Below, one piece after another: positions 1 to 6,085 of a stretch of 7,890 nucleotides of DNA. The position numbers were made by a program, and so were the translations under genes. Source of the DNA: Chitinophagales bacterium. GTDB lineage: Bacteria > Bacteroidota > Bacteroidia > Chitinophagales > Saprospiraceae. Every line of letters starts with the position of its first letter. Positions within the stretch are counted from its first letter, which is position 1. The notes under the pieces are model-generated. The model saw only the letters and a list, made by a program, of their open reading frames with translations, had not been told where the DNA came from and made no database searches. Where the stretch lies: the NCBI GenBank assembly GCA_013298445.1, contig JAAFHQ010000258.1, forward strand, positions 1-7,890, written 5' to 3'.

Positions 1-896
1 TAAAAATTAGCCACCGTGCCGTGAATGTTTTCCGGGCCAAGTTTGAATAAAAAATCATTAAAAGAACCCCGCCCGGAAATCAAAATAGCCAAGCGATTTT
101 TGATCAAAGGCATTTCCAAGCCTAAGCGATTGGAAATCATGCCAATTCCACCGTAAAAACTGCTTTTTTCCAGGTCTGGATCTTTCAATTTGACATCCAA
201 TACGGAGGAGGTACGCCCCCCATATTCAGCGGATACCCCTCCCCGAGACAGGGTTACATCGCGTACTGCATCGGGATTAAAAATGGAAAAAAAACCAAAA
301 AGGTGTGAACTGTTGAATACCGGTGCATCATCCATCAGTACCAAGTTTTGGTCAATGCTGCCCCCCCGTACATTCAATCCGGTTGCTCCTTCACCAACTG
401 TACTTACGCCCGGCAACATTTGTAAACTGCGCACAACGTCGATTTCTCCCATGAAGGCCGGAATCTTACGTATGCTGCGAATGCTGAGTTGGGCTACACC
501 GGTTTCTGTGCTGCGTATATTCTCCTCTGGCTTGCTACTGATGACCGTGACCTCTTCCAAAAACTTGGCGTCTTTACTGAGCACCACATCCAGGATGATG
601 TTTTTATCCACCTGGATCGGGATCACTTTGGCAGCATACCCCAAATAACTGATGCGGAGGGTAAAGGCTCCCGGGGTAGTGGAAAGGCCGTAAAAGCCCT
701 TTTTATCGGTATAAGTTCCAACTCGACTTTCACTTAAAAACACGGCAGCTCCACTGATGGGTTCCTGTGTGATGGAATCGAGGACATTTCCATAAATGGT
801 AAAGGATAGGGTTTTTCCTGCTTCTTGAGCGTGTAAAGATGAACAGAACAGGGCGCTCAAAGCAAGCAAGAACGATGTTAAAAATTTACGACTCAT
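1..896 (-). CDS. TonB-dependent outer-membrane receptor, N-terminal part (carboxypeptidase-like domain plus plug), cut by window edge
   Basis: Outer-membrane active transporter for an unidentified large substrate, energised by TonB/ExbBD. Reading the minus strand from the ATG at 896 gives 298 residues, open to the window edge. Residues 1-23 form a signal peptide (hydrophobic 5-20, cleavage likely after LHA before Gln24). Residues about 31-107 are a CarboxypepD_reg-like beta-sandwich (YGNVLDSITQEPISGAAV, later DKKGFYGL and ISYLGY), typical of Bacteroidota receptors. The plug domain covers about 125-240, with LQMLPGV at 158-164, the conserved LNVRGGS at 174-180, VLMDDAPV at 186-193 and VTLSRGGVSAEYGGR at 214-228. 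The beta-barrel, most of the protein, lies outside the window. The plug resembles receptors that work without a SusD partner, but the downstream gene is not visible, so SusC/SusD pairing cannot be excluded. The gene is divergent from the serine hydrolase. The substrate is unknown. Confidence 0.93.
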   Translation of the reverse strand, partial: MSRKFLTSFLLALSALFCSSLHAQEAGKTLSFTIYGNVLDSITQEPISGAAVFLSESRVGTYTDKKGFYGLSTTPGAFTLRISYLGYAAKVIPIQVDKNIILDVVLSKDAKFLEEVTVISSKPEENIRSTETGVAQLSIRSIRKIPAFMGEIDVVRSLQMLPGVSTVGEGATGLNVRGGSIDQNLVLMDDAPVFNSSHLFGFFSIFNPDAVRDVTLSRGGVSAEYGGRTSSVLDVKLKDPDLEKSSFYGGIGMISNRLGLEMPLIKNRLAILISGRGSFNDFLFKLGPENIHGTVANF

Positions 897-1221
897 GTAG
901 GTGGTTGTGATCAATGTGCGCTTCAAAATAGTTGCTAATCTTGTAATAGCCAAACGAATGAACTCTTGAGTCGGTAATCTGGCAAAAAAAACAGACCAAA
1001 TGGCAATATCCGTGGTTACAAGACGTTCGACTTAGTTTTAAAAAAAAACACAAGCTAAGTGTAACTTTTCGTTTTTTGCTGCATTATGGGGAATATAGTT
1101 AACAGAGCGAGAATTAAAAGATAGGCTATTCCGTTAAAAAAGCATTAAACTCCTCAGTCCCTAAAACCTCAATGCCCTTTTTTGTTTTTTAATTCCATGA
1201 ATACCAAAAAATTAAAAGATT
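897..1221. other. Divergent intergenic region (325 bases) between receptor and serine hydrolase
   Basis: This AT-rich gap separates two divergent genes and must hold both promoters if each gene has its own. It contains the candidate receptor promoter at 924-954 and an imperfect inverted repeat at 1030-1060: ACTTAG (1030-1035) and CTAAGT (1055-1060), with a further three positions pairing if one wobble is allowed. The A/T-rich loop lies between. No convincing TAnnTTTG element was found for the hydrolase. No RNA gene or credible protein gene was seen. Confidence 0.6.
924..954 (-). promoter_or_regulatory. Possible Bacteroidota-type promoter for the TonB-dependent receptor gene
   Basis: On the minus strand, TTTG (954-951) is followed after 20 bases by TATTTTG (930-924). 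This approximates the Bacteroidota sigma-ABfr pattern TTTG, 19-21 bases, TAnnTTTG, although the -7 element is one base short. It would start transcription a few bases downstream and leave a leader of about 20 bases before the ATG at 896. The elements are short and AT-rich, so chance occurrence is possible. Confidence 0.35.
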
Positions 1222-2460
1222 ATGCGATGGAGTGGTAAAACGCTATTGGCGTTGGTGGCAATGTTGGCAATACCTTATTTTTGGCCAAAAAATGAACTGC
1301 CCGAAAAACGCGAGTTGAAGTACCTGCCAGAAAACCTGGAGAACCCTCACTTGCGCGAGGTCGTCAACAATTTTGACCAGTTTTTTAAGAATGCCATGGA
1401 CGGTTCACGTACACCAGGTGCTGCGGTGGTGATCGTGAAAGACACCTCCATTTTATACATGCGGGGATTTGGGGTCAAAAATTCACGGGTGCGCGACTCC
1501 GTTGACGTCAATACGGTATTCCGAATCGGTTCCCTTTCCAAAGGTTTTGCTGGAGTTTTGAGCGGAATGTTGGTTGAAGATGGGCAATTTGGCTGGAACG
1601 ATCGAGTGAAAAAACATTACCCGGAATTCAAACTCTCCACACCCGATCATACCGAAAACGCTACGATTACCCATTTGCTTTCCCACACAACAGGGATGCC
1701 TTACCATACTTATTCTGATTTGGTAGAAAGTGACTGGACTCTGAAAAATATTTCCGCACGCCTGTACCGGGTGCGTCCGGCAGCTCCCCTTGGCAAGTTG
1801 TACAATTACCAAAATGTCGTGTTCAGTTTGATTGAAGAGGTGATGCACAATACGACACACAAGACTTATCAGGAGCTTGTACAGGAGCGAATTTTTACAC
1901 CTGCTGGAATGGGGTCTGCTTCCATCACTTACCGTGACATGATCAAGACCAAGGACAAGTCCTTCCCCCACGATAACCTGGGCGGCCGGATGGACATTAC
2001 CAAAAAATACTACAACACCGCAGCAGCCGGAGGCATCAATGCAAGCATTTCTGATATGGGCAAATGGTTGCAGGTTTTGATGGGCAATCGCCCGGATATC
2101 GTCAGCAAAGCTACGCTGGATCATGTGTTTACTCCGATCATTACAACCAGCAACGAACGGCGGGTATTCCCTCACTGGGCACCCATGCGTGATGCCTATT
2201 ACGCCTTGGGTTGGAGGGTACTGGATTGTGGGGCAGACACGCTCATCTATCATGGTGGTTACGTGAATGGCTACCGGAGTGAACTTGCTTTTGACCGAAA
2301 AGAAAAAATTGGCATCTGTATTTTGTTCAACAACCCAAGCCCGATTGCCAGTTCTTGTGTTCCTTCTTTTTTTGATTTTTACCGCTTTCGCGCCGACGAC
2401 ATCAAGGAGTGGGAAAGTGTAGGAAAATATAAAGCTGCCTTGAGTTACCAAAGCCGTTAA
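1222..2460 (+). CDS. Serine hydrolase, beta-lactamase/class C penicillin-binding protein family
   Basis: A 412-residue serine hydrolase of the beta-lactamase (PF00144-type) fold. Members include D-aminopeptidases, DD-peptidases, esterases and true AmpC enzymes. Residues 7-20 are a hydrophobic N-terminal segment with no lipobox, so the protein is probably inner-membrane-anchored or periplasmic. The nucleophile motif SxxK is S104-L-S-K107, preceded by VFRIGS. The family signature LLSHTTGMP is at 152-160. The second motif YxN is Y196-Q-N198 and the third, replacing KTG, is H344-G-G346. All three catalytic motifs are intact. The length fits a single catalytic domain with no C-terminal lipocalin-like extension. 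The ATG at 1222 was chosen because the hydrophobic leader begins there. A clear Shine-Dalgarno is absent, which is usual in this phylum. H-G-G rather than K-T-G points away from a classical beta-lactamase and towards peptidase or esterase activity. The substrate is not predictable. Confidence 0.92.
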   Translation: MRWSGKTLLALVAMLAIPYFWPKNELPEKRELKYLPENLENPHLREVVNNFDQFFKNAMDGSRTPGAAVVIVKDTSILYMRGFGVKNSRVRDSVDVNTVFRIGSLSKGFAGVLSGMLVEDGQFGWNDRVKKHYPEFKLSTPDHTENATITHLLSHTTGMPYHTYSDLVESDWTLKNISARLYRVRPAAPLGKLYNYQNVVFSLIEEVMHNTTHKTYQELVQERIFTPAGMGSASITYRDMIKTKDKSFPHDNLGGRMDITKKYYNTAAAGGINASISDMGKWLQVLMGNRPDIVSKATLDHVFTPIITTSNERRVFPHWAPMRDAYYALGWRVLDCGADTLIYHGGYVNGYRSELAFDRKEKIGICILFNNPSPIASSCVPSFFDFYRFRADDIKEWESVGKYKAALSYQSR

Positions 2461-2467
2461 AGTTTAG

Positions 2468-2582
2468 AAGGTTGAGAAGGTTGAGGGAAGTTGAGGCTAC
2501 CGCAGAGACTTAGACAAGGACTTTGTCAAAATCGCTCGCGGAGCCTCAACCTCACTCAACCTCCCTCAACCTCCCTCAACCC
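2468..2582. repeat. Intergenic palindromic repeat with decamer CTCAACCTCC tandem units
   Basis: The space between the hydrolase and GNAT genes is almost entirely an interrupted palindrome. The right arm holds CTCAACC units starting at 2545, 2555, 2565 and 2575, an exact 10-base period. The left arm holds the reverse complement: GGTTGAG at 2470 and 2479 and AGTTGAG at 2489. The arms meet at GGCTACCGC (2495-2503) and GCGGAGCC (2538-2545), which pair with one bulged base. A smaller hairpin lies at the centre: GACAA (2513-2517) with TTGTC (2523-2527). The right arm ends 8 bases before the GNAT start codon. It could be a dispersed repeat (REP- or MITE-like) or an RNA structure between co-transcribed genes. 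No T-run follows, so a simple intrinsic terminator is unlikely. Confidence 0.85.
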
Positions 2583-2590
2583 AATAATCT

Positions 2591-3058
2591 ATGCACATTC
2601 GCCCAGCACAAGCCACTGATTTAACTGGCATTACCCGCCTGTTTTTTGCCACCGTCAACAATGTCAATTCCAAAGATTACTCTGCCGAACACATTCAAGC
2701 CTGGGCCGAAGCTGCCCTTGATCAGGAATATTGGCAAAGTAAAATCGACAGCCTTTATTTTTGGGTCGCTGAAACTGAAGACAGCGAATTATTGGGCTTT
2801 ATTTCACTCACCCCGGAAGGATACCTGGATCACATTTTTGTCCACGACAAACACCAGAACGAAGGCATTGCCACAGCATTATTGACCATTCTGGAGGAAA
2901 AAGCACGAGACTTGGGCCTGACCAAAATAGACTCCGATGTCAGCATTACGGCCAAACCTTTTTTTGACCAGCAAGGCTATGTGGTAGAAAAAGAAAACCG
3001 CAAAGAGTGGAAGGGCCTGGTGTTTGTGAATTATCGGATGGTGAAGGACTTGGAGTGA
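2591..3058 (+). CDS. GNAT-family N-acetyltransferase (YafP-like)
   Basis: A 155-residue cytoplasmic acetyltransferase predicted to transfer acetyl from acetyl-CoA to an amine on a small molecule or protein. It opens with the typical GNAT strand MHIRPAQATDL. The acetyl-CoA-binding motif A is at about 80-97: the strand DHIFVHDKHQNEG carries Q89-N-E-G92-I-A94 (the Q/RxxGxA pyrophosphate-binding loop), followed by the helix TALLTILEEKARDLG. The C-terminal half has AKPFFDQQGY at 121-130, the usual motif B segment. The overall pattern resembles E. coli YafP-type proteins. The length is normal for a single domain. The ATG at 2591 gives the complete first strand. The gene starts just after the palindromic repeat, so a promoter would have to lie inside that repeat or transcription would come from the hydrolase gene. 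The substrate is unknown. Confidence 0.88.
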   Translation: MHIRPAQATDLTGITRLFFATVNNVNSKDYSAEHIQAWAEAALDQEYWQSKIDSLYFWVAETEDSELLGFISLTPEGYLDHIFVHDKHQNEGIATALLTILEEKARDLGLTKIDSDVSITAKPFFDQQGYVVEKENRKEWKGLVFVNYRMVKDLE

Positions 3059-3083
3059 ATATTCCTTTTATTCACTAACTTAG
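3050..3083 (+). promoter_or_regulatory. Weak candidate promoter for the amidohydrolase
   Basis: TAACTTAG (3076-3083) matches the Bacteroidota -7 element TAnnTTTG at all but one fixed position. TTGG (3050-3053) lies 22 bases upstream as a poor -33 element, overlapping the end of the GNAT gene. A start here would give a leader of roughly 10-15 bases. The gene may instead be co-transcribed with the GNAT gene. Confidence 0.22.
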
Positions 3084-3101
3084 CGGGAAATACCTTCACT
3101 C

Positions 3102-4778
3102 ATGAGTCAATGCTTTCGTTTTTGGGGCTTTATCAGCCTGCTGATCATCAGCTTTTCCTGCCAACCCACTACTCAATACGACCTCGTCATCCGCAATGCC
3201 ACCCTCTACGACGGGAGTGGAGGGGCACCCGTTCAGGGCGATTTGGCCATTAGTGGCGACACCATTGCCGCGATGGGGAAATTTACAGGCAAGGGTAAAA
3301 CGGAAGTGGATGCGGCGGGCATGGCACTAAGCCCCGGTTTTGTCAATATGTTGAGTTGGGGTACCGAAAGTTTGTTGGTGGATGGCCGTGGTTTGAGCGA
3401 CATCAAGCAAGGGGTTACGCTGGAAGTGATGGGCGAAGGTTGGTCGATGGGGCCGCTGAACGAACAAATGAAAAAAGATGAGGCCGGCTCACAGGGCGAC
3501 ATCAAATACGACATTACCTGGACTACGTTGGGCGAATACCTGCAAACCTTGGAAAAAAAAGGGGTAGCCCCCAATGTGGCTTCCTTTTTAGGCGCAACCA
3601 CCCTGCGCATCCACGAAATTGGTTATGAAGATCGCCAACCCACACCTGAAGAACTAAAAAACATGCAAATGCTGGCGCGGCAAGCCATGGAGGAAGGTGC
3701 ATTAGGCATTGGATCTTCCATGATTTATGCCCCGGCCACTTACGCGTCCACCGAAGAATTGATTACCCTGAGTCGGGTGGCTTCTCAATACGGCGGTATG
3801 TACATCACCCACATGCGCAGCGAAGGAAATAAATTGCTGGAAGCGGTAGATGAAGTGCTGCGCATTGCCCGCGATGCCAACATTCCTGCTGAAATTTACC
3901 ACCTGAAAGCTGCGGGCAAAAACAACTGGGCCAAAATAGATCGGGTGATTGCCAAAATTGACAGTGCCCAAAAAGCTGGACTAAAAATCAGCGCCGACAT
4001 GTACACCTATACCGCTGGCGCCACTGGCCTGGATGCCTCCATGCCGACCTGGGCCCAGGAAGGTGGATATGGGGAATGGGTAAAACGCCTGCAAAATCCC
4101 GCAACCCGCAAGCGCATCATCGCCGAGATGAAAACCGACGCCCAGGATTGGGAGAACTTGTATTATGCCGCAGGTTCCGCAGAAAAACTGCTGTTGGTGG
4201 GTTTTCGCGCAGATTCGCTCAAAAAATTCACGGGCAAAACCCTGGCGGAGGTCAGTAAAATTCGCGGCAAAAGCCCCGAAGAAACCGCCTGCGATCTGGT
4301 CATTCAGGATGGTAGTCGGGTTGGTACCGTTTACTTCCTGATGTCGGAAGACAATGTGAAAAAACAAATCAAATTGCCTTATGTTTCCCTTGGGTCAGAT
4401 GCTGGTGCACTAGCCTCGGAGGGTGATTTCCTGAAATCGAGCACGCATCCACGTGCTTATGGCAACTTTGCACGGCTCCTGGGCAAATATGTACGGGAGG
4501 AAAAAGTAATCAGCCTTGAAGAGGCCATTCGTCGCCTGAGTGCCCTGCCTTGTGAAAACCTCAAAATCCAAAAACGGGGCAAATTGGCCCCTGGCTATTT
4601 TGCTGATGTAGTGGTATTTGACCCCAAAACCATTGCCGACAAAGCTACATTTGATACACCCCACCAATACGCAGTGGGCGTCAAACACGTTTTTGTCAAT
4701 GGCATTCAAGTACTGGCGAATGGAGAACCTACCGGAAAACCTGCGGGGCGTTTTGTAAAAGGCCCGGGTGCAAAGTGA
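3102..4778 (+). CDS. D-aminoacylase-like amidohydrolase, probable lipoprotein
   Basis: A 558-residue protein of the amidohydrolase superfamily, closest in pattern to N-acyl-D-amino-acid deacylases, which release D-amino acids from N-acyl forms. Residues 1-19 are a hydrophobic leader ending in SFSC20, a plausible but imperfect lipobox, so it is likely lipid-anchored outside the cytoplasm. A beta-sandwich start follows (YDLVIRNATLYDGSG, 26-40), then the TIM barrel from PGF (78-80). Metal-ligand candidates are H237 in ITHMRSEG, H267 in EIYHLKA and D433 in LGSDAG. The C-terminal strands return at GKLAPGYFADVVVFDP (493-508). The usual N-terminal HxH after PGFxD is replaced by L84-S-W86, and the Cys of the usual GNCG loop is absent (GEGW, 111-114). 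The enzyme is therefore either mono-metal or has altered activity. It lies 43 bases after the GNAT gene. A periplasmic D-amino-acid or peptidoglycan-fragment role alongside the serine hydrolase is inference. Confidence 0.87.
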   Translation: MSQCFRFWGFISLLIISFSCQPTTQYDLVIRNATLYDGSGGAPVQGDLAISGDTIAAMGKFTGKGKTEVDAAGMALSPGFVNMLSWGTESLLVDGRGLSDIKQGVTLEVMGEGWSMGPLNEQMKKDEAGSQGDIKYDITWTTLGEYLQTLEKKGVAPNVASFLGATTLRIHEIGYEDRQPTPEELKNMQMLARQAMEEGALGIGSSMIYAPATYASTEELITLSRVASQYGGMYITHMRSEGNKLLEAVDEVLRIARDANIPAEIYHLKAAGKNNWAKIDRVIAKIDSAQKAGLKISADMYTYTAGATGLDASMPTWAQEGGYGEWVKRLQNPATRKRIIAEMKTDAQDWENLYYAAGSAEKLLLVGFRADSLKKFTGKTLAEVSKIRGKSPEETACDLVIQDGSRVGTVYFLMSEDNVKKQIKLPYVSLGSDAGALASEGDFLKSSTHPRAYGNFARLLGKYVREEKVISLEEAIRRLSALPCENLKIQKRGKLAPGYFADVVVFDPKTIADKATFDTPHQYAVGVKHVFVNGIQVLANGEPTGKPAGRFVKGPGAK

Positions 4779-4913
4779 AACCCATAGTGCCTTTCCGAAA
4801 ACTTATTGTCGCTTTGCCTGTTAATGGCCATAAGCCGTTTTTTAATAGGCCAAACAATCGATTATGTGTATCTTGTGCCCTGTTTTGCTAAAGATTCCCT
4901 AAATGACCCTGGC

Positions 4914-4942
4914 TTACATTGTGCTTAGTAATGTAACACATT
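4914..4942. promoter_or_regulatory. Inverted repeat upstream of the desaturase gene, possible operator
   Basis: TTACATT (4914-4920) and AATGTAA (4930-4936) form a perfect 7-base inverted repeat with a 9-base spacer. A second, overlapping palindrome AATG-TAACA-CATT follows at 4930-4942. The site lies about 40 bases before the desaturase ATG, where a transcription factor could act. It could equally be an RNA hairpin or chance in AT-rich DNA. The rest of the 205-base gap (4779-4983) shows no gene and no clear terminator for the amidohydrolase. Confidence 0.35.
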
Positions 4943-4983
4943 GATTAACTGAAAATCCGTTTACGACAAAAATCTGTATTTTA

Positions 4984-6042
4984 ATGAGAGATTTTGCACA
5001 AATTACCATTACTGATCCGATGGGCGCTCCAACGCCATCGAATTTTTTGGATCGCCTTTGGGTAAGCATGCTTAAGGATTCTAGGGATTTGCCACTCATG
5101 CAACTTACCGTAAAAATTACTTTGACTTTACTTCCGCTGACCGTACTGCTGTACTTTGCACATGGTTGGGTGTGGGGACTGGTCTTTGTCGCTCATTTTT
5201 ACCTCAATCACTTGTATTTCAAAGGGCCATTTGGGCTGATGTTGCATTGTGCCATCCACCGTCCTTTGTTCAAAAAAGAATACGAGGCATTGAACAACTA
5301 CCTGCCCTGGTGTTTGGCTCCTTTGTTTGGGCATACCCCCGAAACGTACCGTGCGCACCACATCGGCATGCACCACGCGGAGAACAACATGGAAACAGAT
5401 GGTAGTTCCACCCTGAAATACCAACGCGATGATATGCGGGATTTCGGCAAATACGTGGGGCGTTTTATCCTTTACGGGGTATACGATTTGTACTTGTACC
5501 ACCGCTCCAAAAAACGCAAATTCTTCATGACCCGCATTCTGGCTGGTGAGATTGCGTTTTATACGATGGTGATTGCGTTGTGCTTTGTCAACTTTACGGC
5601 GACCTTCTTCGCCTTTATTTTTCCCTTGTTTGTCTTCCGCATCGTAGCGATGTTGGGCAACTGGTCACAGCACTCTTTTGTAGATGCCGAAGACCCCGAA
5701 AACCCATACAAAAACAGCGGTACTTGTATCAACCATAAATACAACCACAAATGTTGGAATGATGGCTACCACATCAGCCACCACATTTTTCCGCACCTAC
5801 ATTGGACTGAACACCCGAACCACCTCATAAAAAACCATCAAGAGTACGCTGAAAACAAAGCCTTGGTTTTTGAGGACCTGGATTTTCTGAGGGTTTTCAT
5901 CCTGTTGATGCAAAAGAAATACGACAGACTGGCCGATCATGTGGTCAACTTCAACGGAACTTTTAAGTCGAAGGAGGAGATTGTGGAATTGTTGAAGGCT
6001 AGGACGATGAAGATCGATGCCGTTCATGCGGTTCCAGCATAG
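4984..6042 (+). CDS. Membrane fatty acid desaturase
   Basis: A 352-residue di-iron membrane desaturase or hydroxylase, expected to introduce a double bond (or hydroxyl) into acyl chains of membrane lipids, using O2 and an external electron donor. The three histidine boxes are present: H88-C-A-I-H92 (HxxxH), H126-I-G-M-H130-H131 (HxxxHH) and H263-I-S-H266-H267 (HxxHH). W227-S-Q-H230 is a further likely ligand region, as seen in related enzymes. Hydrophobic membrane segments lie at about 40-58, 62-80, 185-203 and 205-222, with the His boxes on the cytoplasmic face. Residues 249-280 are unusually rich in His and Asn, with nine His in all. The length is normal for a stand-alone desaturase with no fused ferredoxin or cytochrome b5 domain, and no partner reductase is nearby. 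The ATG at 4984 precedes a polar N-terminus and is the first in frame that gives the full domain. Substrate and regiospecificity cannot be read from the sequence. Confidence 0.9.
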   Translation: MRDFAQITITDPMGAPTPSNFLDRLWVSMLKDSRDLPLMQLTVKITLTLLPLTVLLYFAHGWVWGLVFVAHFYLNHLYFKGPFGLMLHCAIHRPLFKKEYEALNNYLPWCLAPLFGHTPETYRAHHIGMHHAENNMETDGSSTLKYQRDDMRDFGKYVGRFILYGVYDLYLYHRSKKRKFFMTRILAGEIAFYTMVIALCFVNFTATFFAFIFPLFVFRIVAMLGNWSQHSFVDAEDPENPYKNSGTCINHKYNHKCWNDGYHISHHIFPHLHWTEHPNHLIKNHQEYAENKALVFEDLDFLRVFILLMQKKYDRLADHVVNFNGTFKSKEEIVELLKARTMKIDAVHAVPA

Positions 6043-6058
6043 CAATACATTCAGTTTT

Positions 6059-6084
6059 AAAGGCTCGGCATTTGCTGAGCCTTT
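6059..6084. terminator. Bidirectional intrinsic terminator between convergent genes
   Basis: AAAGGCTC (6059-6066) pairs perfectly with GAGCCTTT (6077-6084). The stem extends inward through one G-U and GC/GC pairs to an ATTT loop. The hairpin begins 16 bases after the desaturase stop and ends one base before the stop of the convergent gene (6086-6088). The A/T-rich flanks on both sides provide a short U tract in either direction, so it probably terminates both transcripts. Confidence 0.8.
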
Positions 6085-6085
6085 A

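Noticed and set aside
361..367. Run of seven C (seven G in the coding strand) inside the receptor gene, as a possible phase-variation tract
   Set aside because: It encodes the conserved V-R-G-G plug motif, which explains the G-rich codons, and the tract is short.
190..737. Plus-strand open frames of 152 and 82 codons inside the receptor region
   Set aside because: They lie opposite the plug and carboxypeptidase-like domains of the TonB-dependent receptor, which is clearly coding on the minus strand.
1197..1238. A 13-codon reading frame (MNTKKLKDYAMEW) overlapping the start of the serine hydrolase in another frame
   Set aside because: It could be a leader peptide, but it is too short to judge, has no clear ribosome-binding site and shows no regulatory signature.
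1483..2451. A 322-codon open frame antisense to the serine hydrolase
   Set aside because: The plus-strand frame carries all catalytic motifs of a known family. The antisense product has no recognisable domain and is a by-product of codon usage on the other strand.
1222..2460. Serine hydrolase as a class C beta-lactamase resistance gene
   Set aside because: The third motif is H-G-G rather than K-T-G and the overall sequence does not look like AmpC. The family is broad and mostly not resistance-related.
2495..2545. Central hairpin of the palindrome as a rho-independent terminator for the hydrolase
   Set aside because: No run of T follows the stem on the plus strand, and the structure continues into repeat arms.
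1222..4778. Serine hydrolase, GNAT and amidohydrolase as one D-amino-acid operon
   Set aside because: The genes are co-oriented, but the gaps of 130 and 43 bases, the palindrome and a possible internal promoter leave the operon unproven. The shared pathway is only a guess.
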